Source of the DNA: Euryodendron excelsum
Taxonomy: Eukaryota > Streptophyta > Magnoliopsida > Ericales > Pentaphylacaceae
Direction of reading: 5' to 3'
DNA: 64,000 nt
Assembly: GCA_033060915.1 (NCBI GenBank)
Contig: CM065385.1
Coordinates: 16,084,001-16,148,000, forward strand
Shown here: in pieces, positions 45,152 to 56,031 of the stretch
Layout: each line of letters begins with the position of its first letter
Numbering within the stretch: the stretch's first letter is position 1
Made by a program: the position numbers and the translations under genes
Notes under the pieces: generated by a model
Database searches by the model: none
What the model was told of the DNA's origin: nothing
The model's input: the letters and a program-made list of their open reading frames with translations, nothing else

Positions 45152-47639
45152 TAGGGTTTGGAACTCTAATATGAACCTTTTGAAGGTTTTAATTGATGTT
45201 TCGCTTTTCCTTGAAAACCCTAACCATGGGAGGGTTAGGATCACCTTAGGGTTTTGAGCTTTTGAAAATAGTTTTTTAAAAATGTTAGGTGTCTAGCCAT
45301 TCTTGCTTTGGACAAGTTTAAAAGAGTTCTTAAAAATACTTTTGAGAGAATAATAGAAGCATTTGAAAAGACTTGTAGAGTCATGATTTTCGAAAACTCA
45401 AGAGAGTGAAATATTTTTGGAAGCTTTTTGAAAGAACATTTGGAATTTGAAAAAGGTAGTTTGAAAAAGGATTGGATTTGGAGACTTAAAACTCACTAAC
45501 CTAACTTGGGTTAGGTTAACCTAGAGTTTAGAAGTGTCCTAGGGTTAGCCAATTAAGGTTGGGTTAACCTAGAGTTTTTAAAAAGGTGGTTTTGAACTAG
45601 GGTTTGGAACTAGTGGTTTTGAAATGGTGGTTTTGAACTAGGGCTTGGTCATAGGGTTTTGGAAGGTTTGGAAAAGTGGTTTTATGTATGAAACTTGAAA
45701 AGGTGTTTTGAAAACAATTATTTCATATACAAATCTTATCATTTTATTCGAGAAATTTTTAAGAAAACTAACTCAAGAGAATTGTGAGTTTTGAAAACCA
45801 TTTTGTGAAAACCACTCAAGTGAGTGTAGGGTTCATATGTTTTATGTTTGAAAATCACTCAAGAAAGGGTTGCCTTGCATCCATTTCAACCACCAACTTA
45901 AGAGAGGAAAACTTTTAAAAATTAATATAGAATAAGTAATTTTGAAAACTACTTTGATTGAAAAGTAAAGAGAATGAACTTTTAAAAACTATTTTTTGGA
46001 AAGGGATGTTTTAGAAAATTAGTTTTAGGGTATTGAAAACCACTTTAGTGAGCAAGGGTTCTTATAGCTGTTTTTGTGGAAACCACTTAAGAGAGGGCTT
46101 CCTTAGAACCATTCCAACCTCAAAACTTGAGAGAGTAAAAACATGGAAAACCTCCCTAACAGAGGGTTGTTTTGAAAACTTTGAAAATCATGATAACCTC
46201 TATTAGAGATGATGGTTTTTGAAAATTATTTTATGCAAACTTAAGAGAGCAAAACTTGAAAAACCCTTTAAAGGGTGGTTTTCAAAACCATTTTTGTGCA
46301 AAACTCAAGAGAGCCACATGAATGCAAGGTAGAGATTTAGGATTTTAGGATGGCTTTCTAAGGGATGGAAAACAAGGGTTCTTGGCTTAATCTTCAAGAA
46401 AATCCAATTTAAAGAAATTTTGAGGCATTTTTTGCAAATCATTTTAGCATGAACTTTAGGAAAGCTTTGAAGATGAAATTAATGGTAACTTGAAAAGGGG
46501 TTTTAAACATAGACATGCAACTATTGCAAACATAACATGAACATTCAAGGTTTAGGCCTCACCACATTACCAGGGGTTCTAAGGGCCATACTAACTTAAA
46601 CCAGGCTTGTGAGAGGTCCCCCAACTGACAGTTCTCACAAAGTTTCATCTAAACATAGCCTAAGAGACCACTTGTTTCAATCACACAAGAAAAGGGGGTA
46701 AAAGATAGGATTTAAAAAAGAGGCATAACTCAAGTGAGCTAGGAGGGAAAAGAGAGAAAGGGGAAGAGCATAATCTTAAATAGAGGTTTACCTTTGGCCT
46801 TTAGACTTCTTCAATCCACCCTAATTGAAGGGGCTTGAGCTTGAAGCGACTTGAAAAAGCTTAAAAAGGCTTGAATCCTTGAGAAACTTAGAATTTTTGG
46901 AATTTCGGAGGTTATGGAGCTATTTTGGCAAAGTTTCCTCAATGTTTTCGTCTCTGAATTGAGGTCGGGGTGGCCTGGTACTTATAGGCAAAAAAAACCA
47001 TGATGGGTGAATGTAGCACATGTGCCTAGTCAAAATTTGGCCAAGAGCATGTATTACATGTGCCAAGCGGCATCCTCGGGGAGTTTTAGATGATTTCATA
47101 TGGTAGAGATATCATCTTGGGAAGTGAGCTTAAAAATTAGCTTTCAGGAGTGTCTGTGAGAAGCTTCAACCGTTCCCAAAGTAGCTGTTTCTACACCACA
47201 CAATCGCGGCCTTCGGGAAGCGATCGTCTTGATCGAACCATACCAATGGAAAGTCCTTCGAAAAGGTTTCAGAAAATTTTCTAATTTACGCATTTCTTAA
47301 GTTGTTTGACAAAGCATTTTAAACAGGGAATTTTGATTTAAACCAATGCCGGGATGTGTACTTTTATTTTTCTTTAGTATTGGAAAAAGTACTCTTCTTT
47401 AAGCTGTGCAATCGCAACCTTCGTGTGACGTTATTGATCATCGGACCATGCCCATGGAAAGCCTATAACTTAGGCTATTAGGAATTTCCTATTATATGTA
47501 TTTCTCAAGTTGTTTGACTGTGGGTTTTATCTAGGGAAATGAAGAAAAAGTCAACTTTAGCGAAGTGTCTATGACACTTTCCATGAAGCTTTGAAGACTA
47601 AATGGTTTCAAGTCAAGGGACTCACCTGGAAATGGACAA

Positions 47640-48330
47640 AGATCCTCCTTAGAGTAACCCAGTAGAATCTAGCAAGGAAAAGGGGGAATCTAGCAAGATC
47701 ATGGAATAATCGAAAAAGGGGAAGAAAGACACCAAAGAAAAGGGCGTGGTAAAAGTGAAACCAATGTCTGATGTTCTGGAGAACGATCCCTACTTCAATT
47801 GAGTAACTTTAAATGAAAGGTATGAAAACTCCTTCTGTACTAGAAAGGTTATCAAGGATAGATTCTTTGATTTTGATTTCTTTAAGGAAATGAGAATAAG
47901 CTTTGAAGAAAAATTCTCATATTTGGGATGGCTCAAAATGGCCAACCTTAAGGAGAAATTTTTACCTAGAATTGATTAGGCATTTTTATGCCAATCTTAA
48001 ACCATCAAGAAAGGACCCTAGTAGAATGACAAGCTTTGTGAAGGGAGTTAAGATAAAAGTTTCTAAAAAAATTATTGAGAAAATTTTTGGCCTACTTAGG
48101 AAAGGAATTGAGACCCAACCTGAGAATCTTCAAGAAGTCTTGTCTATAATTTTGGGCAAGGCATTTCGTTGCAAGAAGAAAAAGACCATAACATCTGATG
48201 AGCTTTTTCTGAAGCTCAAATTGGTGCATCATTTTCTTAATCACTGCCTAGCTCCAAGAAGTGACAGGTACGATTATGTCTCTAAAACTGAATTACTTAT
48301 GCTTTGGTGCTATGAACATAAGGAAAAGAA
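47640..48330 (+). pseudogene. Post-pol ORF of a plus-strand retroelement (putative plant transposon protein domain)
   Basis: Two overlapping frames together give the family order. A Lys-rich start (GKKDTKEKGVVKVKPMSD) is followed by RYENSFCTRKVIKDRFFDFD and FFKEMRISFEEKFSYLGWL. A frameshift near 47975 leads to IRHFYANLKPSRKDPSRMTS, FVKGVKIKVSKKIIEKIFGL and then LKLVHHFLNHCLAPRSDRYD. The FYANL and VKGVKIKVS motifs match the plant transposon protein domain also seen at 21632-22789 in element C. The open frame runs on into the neighbouring LTR, so the last residues before 48382 are LTR-derived. It is the internal end of whatever element owned LTR G. No catalytic function is known. Confidence 0.65.
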
Positions 48331-49337
48331 GCCCCAAATGACCACCATTATACTCGACAATCTTTGGCCTGACCGAATCTAGTTTTCAAACATCACAATA
48401 CATGCGAGCCCAAGACGAGTCTTTCAAACTTCAATCCAATCAATTAGTTGCTTTTCGGACCCATAAGGCCCAATTGAAACCATAAAGACCATCATGCCCC
48501 TAGGCATTAAAGGCAGCTTTTCGAGACCGGGCGGTCTTGGAAACCAATGTCGCCCAGGTAGCTTCCCGACATAGGGTGATCTCGGGGACCAACACCTTAT
48601 CAAATTCCAAATAGTTCACTTCTGGTGCTTGCTAGCCCGCCAATGTAGAATGTTCGTCATTTGGTAGTTCTCCGAGACCAAGCGTTCTCGGAGACTAACA
48701 CCACCCTCACAGGTAGATTTTTAAAACCAGGCGTTCTCAGAAACCCACACTGCCCAACAAGTAGCTCTCTAAGATCAGGCAGTCTTACGGACCAACACCG
48801 CACAAGCAGCTTTCCTAGATCGGGTGGTCTAGGAAACCAACACCTAGGTCAACACTCGCGTCTGCTAGCCCGATTTGGTGAAAAATGACCAAACATGCCC
48901 CTTGGGCCTCCAGGCACGTCTTGAGAAAGTTCAAAATCCCTCAAGACGGTAAGTTTACCTTTCCAAAGTAATCCTAAATAGTTAGGAGTACTCAACATGC
49001 CATTTCATCTAATTTCGGTCCCATTTAGGTCAACTTCAATCAAAATGATCGTTTTGCCCCTGAACGCCCCAGCACAGTACACATCCCACCAAACAGTGAA
49101 AAACTCTTCCAGGATCAACCTTGAATGACCCGGCATGCTTAACACAACACTCCAACCCATTCCCGACCTTTTCAACCGAGCTCAGTCAAAATGACCATTT
49201 TACCACTGGCGACTAAAACGCGCACCAAAACTATACTGGTCCTAGAATATTGAATGGCGGGTCCTATCATACACTTCTATTTAACCCGAGATGAACCTCA
49301 CAACACTAAAAACTCCCAACTCAACGAAAGTCCCCCT

Positions 49338-49790
49338 GGAGCATCTCGCAAATGCTCTGCCAAGATTGCCTTTTCTCCCGATTTCCTGGTTATAACGCAT
49401 CGTCAAACGACTTGAGAAATGTGTAAACCAGGGAATTCCCAAAAGCTCGTTTATAGGTCTTTCCATCAATACGGCTTGATCGGAGAGGTCGTTTCTCGAA
49501 GTCCCTCATCACGTGGCTCAAAAACTGCCACTTTTAGTAACCCCTAGAGCATCTCATAGAAGCTCTGCCAAGATTGACTTTTTGTCCAATTCCCTGATTA
49601 CAATGCACCATCAAACGACTTCAAAAATGTGTAAATTAGAGAATTCTCAAAAGTATTTCTAGAGCACTTTTCATCGTTACAGTCTTATCGGATAGATCAC
49701 TTCCCGAATGCCCTGATCATGTGGCACACAAATAGCTACTTTTGAACCCCCGTGGAGCGTATCACAAATGCTCTGCAAAAGTGTGATTTC
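49338..49790 (+). repeat. 208-bp U3 tandem repeat, three units (LTR G)
   Basis: GGAGCATCTC / AGAGCATCTC / GGAGCGTATC start at 49338, 49546 and 49754, exactly 208 bp apart. Each unit contains ATGCGT/TGCACC...TCAAACGACTT and ends in a GAGCAT...ATGCTC-type stem. Confidence 0.88.
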
Positions 49791-50156
49791 ATGCACACTT
49801 CCCGAGATGATATCTCACACTTTTAAACACCGTTCAACCTTTTTGAAAACTCAGAAGTTCATGAGAAACCGTAGGAGAACACCATGGATGCAACCGATTT
49901 TCTCGAAACCTTCTCTGTTGGCACAATTATCTAGGCAAAATTTAAACGAACACTCTGGGCGACAGAGTGTATGCTACATGCGCCCTGATTTTGATCAGAT
50001 CAATCAAACTTTGCTTAGCCCTTAAGATTTAGTTAGTACAATGGGTGTCATGTGGCATTCTGCCAATGGAACGGTATCGGCGCATATAGCACATGCGTTA
50101 GGGTAAATTTTGCCCAGCCGCATATACTACATACGACAGGTCTCTCCAGAGTTGCT

Positions 50157-50164
50157 TATAAATA
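50157..50164 (+). promoter_or_regulatory. LTR TATA box (LTR G)
   Basis: TATAAATA followed by CAGGCCTCCCCC, equivalent to the A and E LTR boxes. Confidence 0.65.
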
Positions 50165-52282
50165 CAGGCCTCCCCCTTTACATATTCCAGAATCAAAAAA
50201 TTGTAATGAAACTCTGCACAAACAACTCTAGAAATCGTAAACCCTCCATATATCTCTCCCTCCAAACACTTAAGTTGTATTCCACCTCACTCTAGCCCAT
50301 ACACCCCACCTACAAGGCCTTTCATGCCATAGAAGACCCTATTCCAGCCCCTTCCAAGTCCATCCAAGCCCAAGTCCAAGCATCTAATCAGGTTTGAGAG
50401 TGTTTGAAGGCAAAAGGTGGTATTTCCTTTTACATTTTTGTCATCCCTCACTCCTCTCTCCTCCCTCCTAGCCTACTTAGGCTATTCTCTATTTTATTCC
50501 TCATCTTCTACCCCCCCATTCTTGCATACTTGAGACAAGAGAGCTCCTAGCTCATGCTTAGAGGAAAGCTAGTGAGAGCCGCTTTGTAAAGGGATCTCTC
50601 ACTAGCCTACTTTAAGATGGTATGTCCTTGGAGCACCTTGATAATATGGTGTAACCCCTCAACCTTGTATGAATTCATGACCCCCTTTTGCATATGACTA
50701 TCTTGTTTATGTTTTGTGTGCTTGGCTTTAATTTCATGTTTACAACCATGTTTTCCAAAGTCTGCACTATCCCCATTTCCATGTCATTTTCAAGCTCCTT
50801 ATTCAAATGCTCTTTTAAAAGTGATTCCAAGAGTTGACCCTTGAAGTTTAGGATGAGACTGTAAATAATCATGCCTTAAAAAAGCTCTTTATTAACCCCT
50901 AACTCACATTTTTGCATCCTTGCATTTCAACTTGCATAAAAATGATTTCCAAACCTATCGATTTCCTAGGTTTCTATTTTCACAAGTCTAGTGGTTGGAA
51001 TGGCCTCATAGAACCCTCTCTTAAGTGGTTTCCCTTATTATTGGCCATAAGAACCCTAATTTGTTAGGTTCCTTCTCCTAACTTGTTAGAATGGTTCCCT
51101 TCTCTTTCTATTTTTATATAAAAATGATTTTCAAGCTTATCGGTTGAGTATCAAACAAGAAGATTACTTAGGTAATCTTATTCTTAAAGAGATTGAAGAT
51201 GCTCAAGGAGTTCAACAAGTATTCAAAAGAAGGATGCAAGTGACTGAAGATCTTATGATGATTCAAGAAGTTATTCAAAGAAGCAAAGCACTCAAGCAAG
51301 ATTATTTGAAGAGTATTCAAGTTGACATGGAATCAATTCTTGAAGACTAAAGTACAAATTGAAGTGCAAATACAACAAAGGATTTCAAGTAGAATTGAAG
51401 ACCGAAGAGCTGGCACCGTACAAATATAGTTTACACTTCACTATGAAGACCCTCGATCCTCATGGCCATATCAAGTCCACTATATCATCATGCATGCTAT
51501 GAACTTTTAAATTGGTTGATTTTTCTACTCTAAATCTAGAAAATGCATTGAGGCATAAAGCATAAAAGAAAGGGGGAGCAACAAGTTGAAGCTTGTCAAG
51601 TAACAGTGGAGAACTTGTCACATTGAAGATATTGAAGAACTTGTGGTGAGAAGCTTGTCATGAAACAATGAAGACAAGAAGTATGATGAGTTGATACATT
51701 CAGCAATCTTATAGTTGCAACCTCATTTAGATGACTCTTACAAGACATGGAAGCTCACCTTGAAGATTTGAAGATGTCTTGCAAAAATGGAAGAAGAAGA
51801 GACTCACTTAAAGATACGGAAGCTTTCTTAGAAGTTTTGAAGATGTCTTGAAAGTTTTGATAAGAAATCACAAGAGTTGGAAGCTTCATTGAAGATTATG
51901 TTGAAGTCTTGAATTGATGGAAGAAGTTATATTAATTGAAGAATCCTAGAAGAAATCAATTTGATGAAGATCAAGTAAAGAGATTGAAGATGTTCAATAA
52001 GAATGAAAGATCAATTGAAGAAAAGAGATCTCAAGTCTTGGAAGCTCTCTTGAAGATTTTGAAGAAGACTTAGATCAATGGAAGAAGTGATGTTGATTGA
52101 AGAACTCTAAATATAATCAAAAGTGTATTGATTTTATCTTGAAGAGTTGAAGATGTTCTTGAAGTCAACATGCCTTGAAGAAGTCTTTTCAAGCCTTAGA
52201 AACCTTATTTGGATGATCCTTAAAGAGCTTGAAGATATTGAAGAAGATTGAAGAAGTATTGCAAAAGTTAAGGATTTTCCTA

Positions 52283-52530
52283 AAAAGAGTCGACCCCTCA
52301 AGCAAAAGAGTCGACTCATTCAAACAGAGGCTGAAAATTCTGGTGAAACATCAAAAGAGTCGACCCCTAGCATAAAAGAGTCGACTCATTCCAACAGAGA
52401 GTTGATTGTGCAGTTTTAGACCAAAAGAGTCGACCCCTGGACCAAAAGAGTCGACTCATTTGGGCAGAACCTTCAAAAATATGCTGCAACACAAAAAGAG
52501 TCGACCCCTGCAGCAAAAGAGTCGACTCAT
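52283..52530 (+). repeat. Paired GTCGAC array, four pairs (copia LTR)
   Basis: AAAAGAGTCGACCCCT and AAAAGAGTCGACTCATT alternate. GTCGAC starts at 52289/52310, 52359/52380, 52429/52450 and 52500/52521: 21 bp within every pair and 70, 70 and 71 bp between pairs. It lies about 100-340 bp upstream of the TATA box. Confidence 0.95.
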
Positions 52531-52624
52531 TTAAGGTAACGGCTAGTTTTTTGAACGTTATACTCCACCGTTTTCGTATCAAATGATCTCCCATCCATCT
52601 CCAACGGCTATAATCAACTCAAGA

Positions 52625-52634
52625 CTATATATAC
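52625..52634 (+). promoter_or_regulatory. TATA box of the copia LTR
   Basis: CTATATATAC followed by AAGATCCCC and a GAAGAACAAGAAG-type leader. Confidence 0.6.
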
Positions 52635-54782
52635 AAGATCCCCAACACATATATGATGATGAAGAACAAGAAGAACATGAGAAGAACACAAGATTAAGTG
52701 CTACAAAGTGATATTTCATCTTCTACATCTTATACACTGTTTTTATTCATTTGGGGGGTTCTTGAGTGAGCTAAAAATTTGTTCACCTACTCTTTGAGAG
52801 AGTGTTATTCATTATACAACCTTCATCTATTATTGGGTTGGTTTGTAAACTTGTGAGTTTGAGTGTTCTTAAGAAAAACACTTGTGAGTTTGAGTGTAGC
52901 TTGGGAAAAACACTTGTAAAGTTTGAGTGAAGCTTGGACAAAATCACTCGTAAGTTTGAGAGAAGCTTGGACAAAATCTCTTGGGTTTTGAGAGCTTAGG
53001 GAAGAGCTCTTGTAAGAGTGAGCTAGGCACTTGGAGAAAAACTAGCAGCTGTATAAGGAAAGTTTACATAGTGGAATACCTTCGAGAGGATCGAGGAAGA
53101 GAGGACGTAGGCAAGGTTTGGCCGAACCTCTATAAATCTGGTGTTGTTAATTTCTTACTCTATTTTTCCTCCTTACTTACAATACTTGCTTGCATTGCAT
53201 TATATTATTTGTTTGCTTGGGTTATTAGTTTGATTGCTCATTGCTACATAACTTAAATTGTTTTTAGTTGTATTGTTTGTTATAAATTCTATAAAACCCA
53301 ATTCACCCCCCCTCTTGGATTGCCTACTTGGGCCAACACTAGGGTCAAGTAACTAGGGTCAAGTTAACCTAGGGTTGGATTGAAAGATGATTTGAAGTGT
53401 GGTTTGGTGCATTTTTTGGAAAGAGTTTTGGAGAACAAAACATGTTATGCCATGGACTTTAGTATGCCATCTCTTTAAAGATCATTTCCAGGAAAATTTT
53501 GACTCTAGTCAAGAGTATGGTTTGTATGGGTGGTGCTTGGAGACCATTCCAAGGAAGGTTTCCTCATGGCCATTATAACCTTTATCTTGACAAGAGTGGA
53601 AGGATTAAAATTCAACATGATGAGACAATTTTTGGAAAATCATTTTTGATGCAAAGATGGATAGAATGCATTTTTTAAATCATCTTTGGGGAAAGATTTT
53701 GAAAACCATTTTTCAAGGGGACCATTCCATTAAGAGAGGGTTCATATGGCCAATAAAAAGGGAGACCACTCACGAGAGAGTTTCATGGGGCTATTCCAAC
53801 CACTAAACTTGAAAGAATGGAAACCATAAAAATCAAAGGATTTGAACATCATTCTTAGGCGATCATAAGGAAAAAAGGGGACCATTCTAACAATTTAGGG
53901 GTCCTATGGCCAATATAAAGGGAGACCACTCAAGAGAGGGTAGCATGTGGCCATTTTAACTACTAACTTTGAGAGAATGGAAATCTTGAAAATTAAAGAG
54001 TTTGAAAATAACTTTTATGCAAGTTGAAATACAATGATGCAAAAATATGAATTAGGGGGTTGTGAGGGATTTTCTAAGGCATGATTCCTAAAGTCCCATC
54101 CTAAACTTCAAGGGGCCAACTCTTGGAACAATTTTGAAGGACATGTAGAACTTGAAAATGTCATGAAATTAAGAACAATGCAAGCATTGTGGGATATGGC
54201 AATAAACATAAAATGAAGCCAAGCATACAAGACATGATCAAAATAATAATATGCAACGGGTCATGATTCACATACAAGGTTTTTAGGCTTCACCATACAA
54301 ACAAGGGGCTCTTAGGCCATACCATCTTAAAGTAGGCTAGTGAGAGGTCCCCCTACACGGTGGCTCTCACTTGCTTTCCTCTAGGCATGATTTAGGAGCC
54401 CTCTTGGCTCAAGCATGCAAGAAAGGGGGGTTGTAGATGGGGATTAAAATAGAGAATATCCTAAGTAGACTAGGAGGGAGAAGAGAAGAGTTGGGGAGAG
54501 CACAAATGTAAAAGGGATACCACATTTTGCCTTCAACACTCTTGTAATCTTCAATGGATGTCTTGATTGGAGCTTGAGTGACTTCAAGAAGGCTTGAGAG
54601 GCTTGAGTGGAGTGTATAAGTGTGTATGAGGCTTTGTGTATGGAGTGTATAGGCTTAGGAGAGGTAGAATCTAACCTAAATATTGGAGGGGAGGAATACA
54701 TGTAGAGATTCAAGTTTCTGGAGTGATTTCAGCAGAGTTTCGTATCAATTTCGGACCTGGAATATGCAAGGGGGGAGGCCTC

Positions 54783-54790
54783 TATTTATA
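54783..54790 (-). promoter_or_regulatory. LTR TATA box (LTR E)
   Basis: Plus-strand TATTTATA, minus TATAAATA, in the context GGCCTC…GGCAACC as in LTR G. Confidence 0.65.
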
Positions 54791-55173
54791 GGCAACCTGG
54801 AATAGACCATGCGCATGTGCTACATGCGCATGGCCAAAATTTGGCTGTGCGCATGTAGGACATGTGCAGGTACTGTTCCATTGCCACAATAACACGTGGC
54901 ACCCTATGTACTGATTAAATCTCGACCGTTGATCGAAAGTCGGCCGATCTGAACAAAAGACCATGCGCATGTAGCATACGCTCCATCACCAGGAAGAATT
55001 GCCCAAACTTTGCCTCGATAATTGGGCCAACCGGGAAGGTTCCAGGGGAATCGGTCGCACTTGGGATGTTCTCCTAGTGCATCCAATGAATTTTCATGTT
55101 TTCGAAGAGTTTGAATTATGTTCCGAAGCGTGGGATATCGCCTTGGGAAGCATGCTAAAAAGGACACTTTTGT

Positions 55174-55612
55174 GCAGCGTCTGTGATACGCTCCGTGTGT
55201 GTTTGAAAGTGACTGTTTTCATTTGACTTGATCGAGGCCGTCGAGAAGCGATCTATTCGATCGGACCGTTCCGATGGAAAGTACTCTGGAAATACTTTCT
55301 AGAATTCCCAAATTTACGCATTTCTCAAGTCGTTTGACGATGCATTTTGATTAGGGAATCGGAGAAAAAGTCAACCTTGGCGGAGCGTCTGCGAGACGCT
55401 CCAAGGGTTGCTGAAAGTTATAGTTTTTGCACCGTACAATGGAGGGCTTCGGAAAGTGATCTATCCAATTGAGCCATATCGATGAAAAGATCTATGAACG
55501 AGCTTTCGAAAATTTCCTGATTTACGCATTTCTCAAGTCAATTGACGGTGCGTTATAACTAGGGAATCGGGGGAAAGGACAATTTAAGCGGAGCGTCTGC
55601 AAGACGCTCCAG
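55174..55612 (-). repeat. 208-bp U3 tandem repeat with 9-bp-arm palindrome (LTR E)
   Basis: Landmarks at 55174, 55382 and 55590 are 208 bp apart. The second and third units contain the perfect stem GGAGCGTCT-gcg/gca-AGACGCTCC; the first is imperfect. Shared unit text includes TTACGCATTTCTCAAGTC and GGGAATCG. Confidence 0.9.
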
Positions 55613-56031
55613 GGAACTTTTATCACGTCGTGTGAGTTTAGTGTCGTAGGGTGTTCTTGGGGTTAAACAAGGGTGCGCGGTGAAACGCTCGCTCGAAATC
55701 CCAAGGCCGGTGCTGTTTAAGGGCATTTTTGGGCTTCCAGGGGCAAAACAGTCATTTTCACCGGAGTTGGCTGGAAACGGTCAGGAATAGTCTGGTATAT
55801 TGTGTTAGGCGTATAGGGCAGTTCAAGGATGGTTTTGAGAGAGTCTGTTGCCGTTTAGCGAGGTTTGTGTCATGCTGAGTCGTTTAGGGGCAAAATGGTC
55901 ATTTTGACCAGAGTGAGCCGGAATAGGACCGGATTTGGACCAAATGGCATACGGGGGATGCTTGATGGTTTGACAACATTTGGAAGGATGGACTTATCGT
56001 TTTGATGGATTTTAAACTTTTCCAAAACGTG

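Larger units (their letters stand above)
39391..47590 (-). mobile_element. Element D: leader, PBS and 5' LTR only
   Basis: Directly right of B's LTR begins sequence homologous to the A and B leaders (39391-40890), then a PBS and an LTR in minus orientation. B has therefore inserted into the leader of D, whose gag and remainder lie beyond the left window edge if they survive. The LTR breaks off near 47590 at a decayed ORF of another element. It is interrupted by a solo LTR at 42271-45151. Confidence 0.75.
40912..47590 (-). repeat. 5' LTR of element D, truncated and interrupted
   Basis: Starts TATTTCACCC (TG lost to TA) on the plus strand. The segment to 42270 and the segment from 45152 on are LTR sequence: GGCCTCACCACATTACCAGG near 46555, the promoter region near 46980 (TACTTATAGGC), and the 208-bp U3 repeats with landmarks at 47147 and 47562 (415 bp, two periods; middle copy diverged). 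After about 47590 the similarity to LTR E stops. The U3 end is missing. Confidence 0.7.
48331..51143 (+). repeat. LTR G, left half (U3, promoter, start of R-U5), plus orientation
   Basis: It is the reverse complement of LTR E: CTCGACAATCTTTGG near the start, CCAATCAATTAGTTGCTTTT, the GAGACC...GGTCTT hairpins (48520-48850), 208-bp repeats (49338, 49546, 49754), TATAAATA at 50157, and GGTGTAACCCCTCAACCTTG near 50650. The first bases are decayed, so the exact start is uncertain by about 10 bp. It stops at the copia LTR near 51143 and its other half is at 57190-59223. Confidence 0.72.
51144..53333 (+). mobile_element. Ty1/copia-type LTR without internal region
   Basis: About 2.2 kb unrelated to its surroundings. 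The right end, CAATTCACCCCCCCTCTTGG then TACTTGGGCCAACA, is characteristic of plant Ty1/copia (SIRE/Maximus-like) LTR ends, and the U5 phrase GGACGTAGGCAAGG...GCCGAACCTCTATAAA fits the same group. TATA at 52625 gives plus orientation. It includes the GTCGAC array. The left end (about TGAGTATCAAAC) is uncertain and no matching target duplication was found, so it may be truncated or lie at a rearrangement junction. The ORF 51144-51350 is GA-rich simple sequence. Confidence 0.65.

Noticed and set aside
47903..48382. 159-residue plus-strand ORF as a host gene
   Set aside because: It has the plant transposon protein domain, a frameshift at its start, and runs into an LTR.
51144..51350. 68-residue ORF rich in Glu/Lys/Gln
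   Set aside because: GA-rich simple sequence at the start of the copia LTR, repeated in degenerate form to about 52280.
52283..52530. CRISPR-like regular repeats and spacers
   Set aside because: The context is a plant copia LTR; the intervening sequences are themselves repeated and there are no cas genes.
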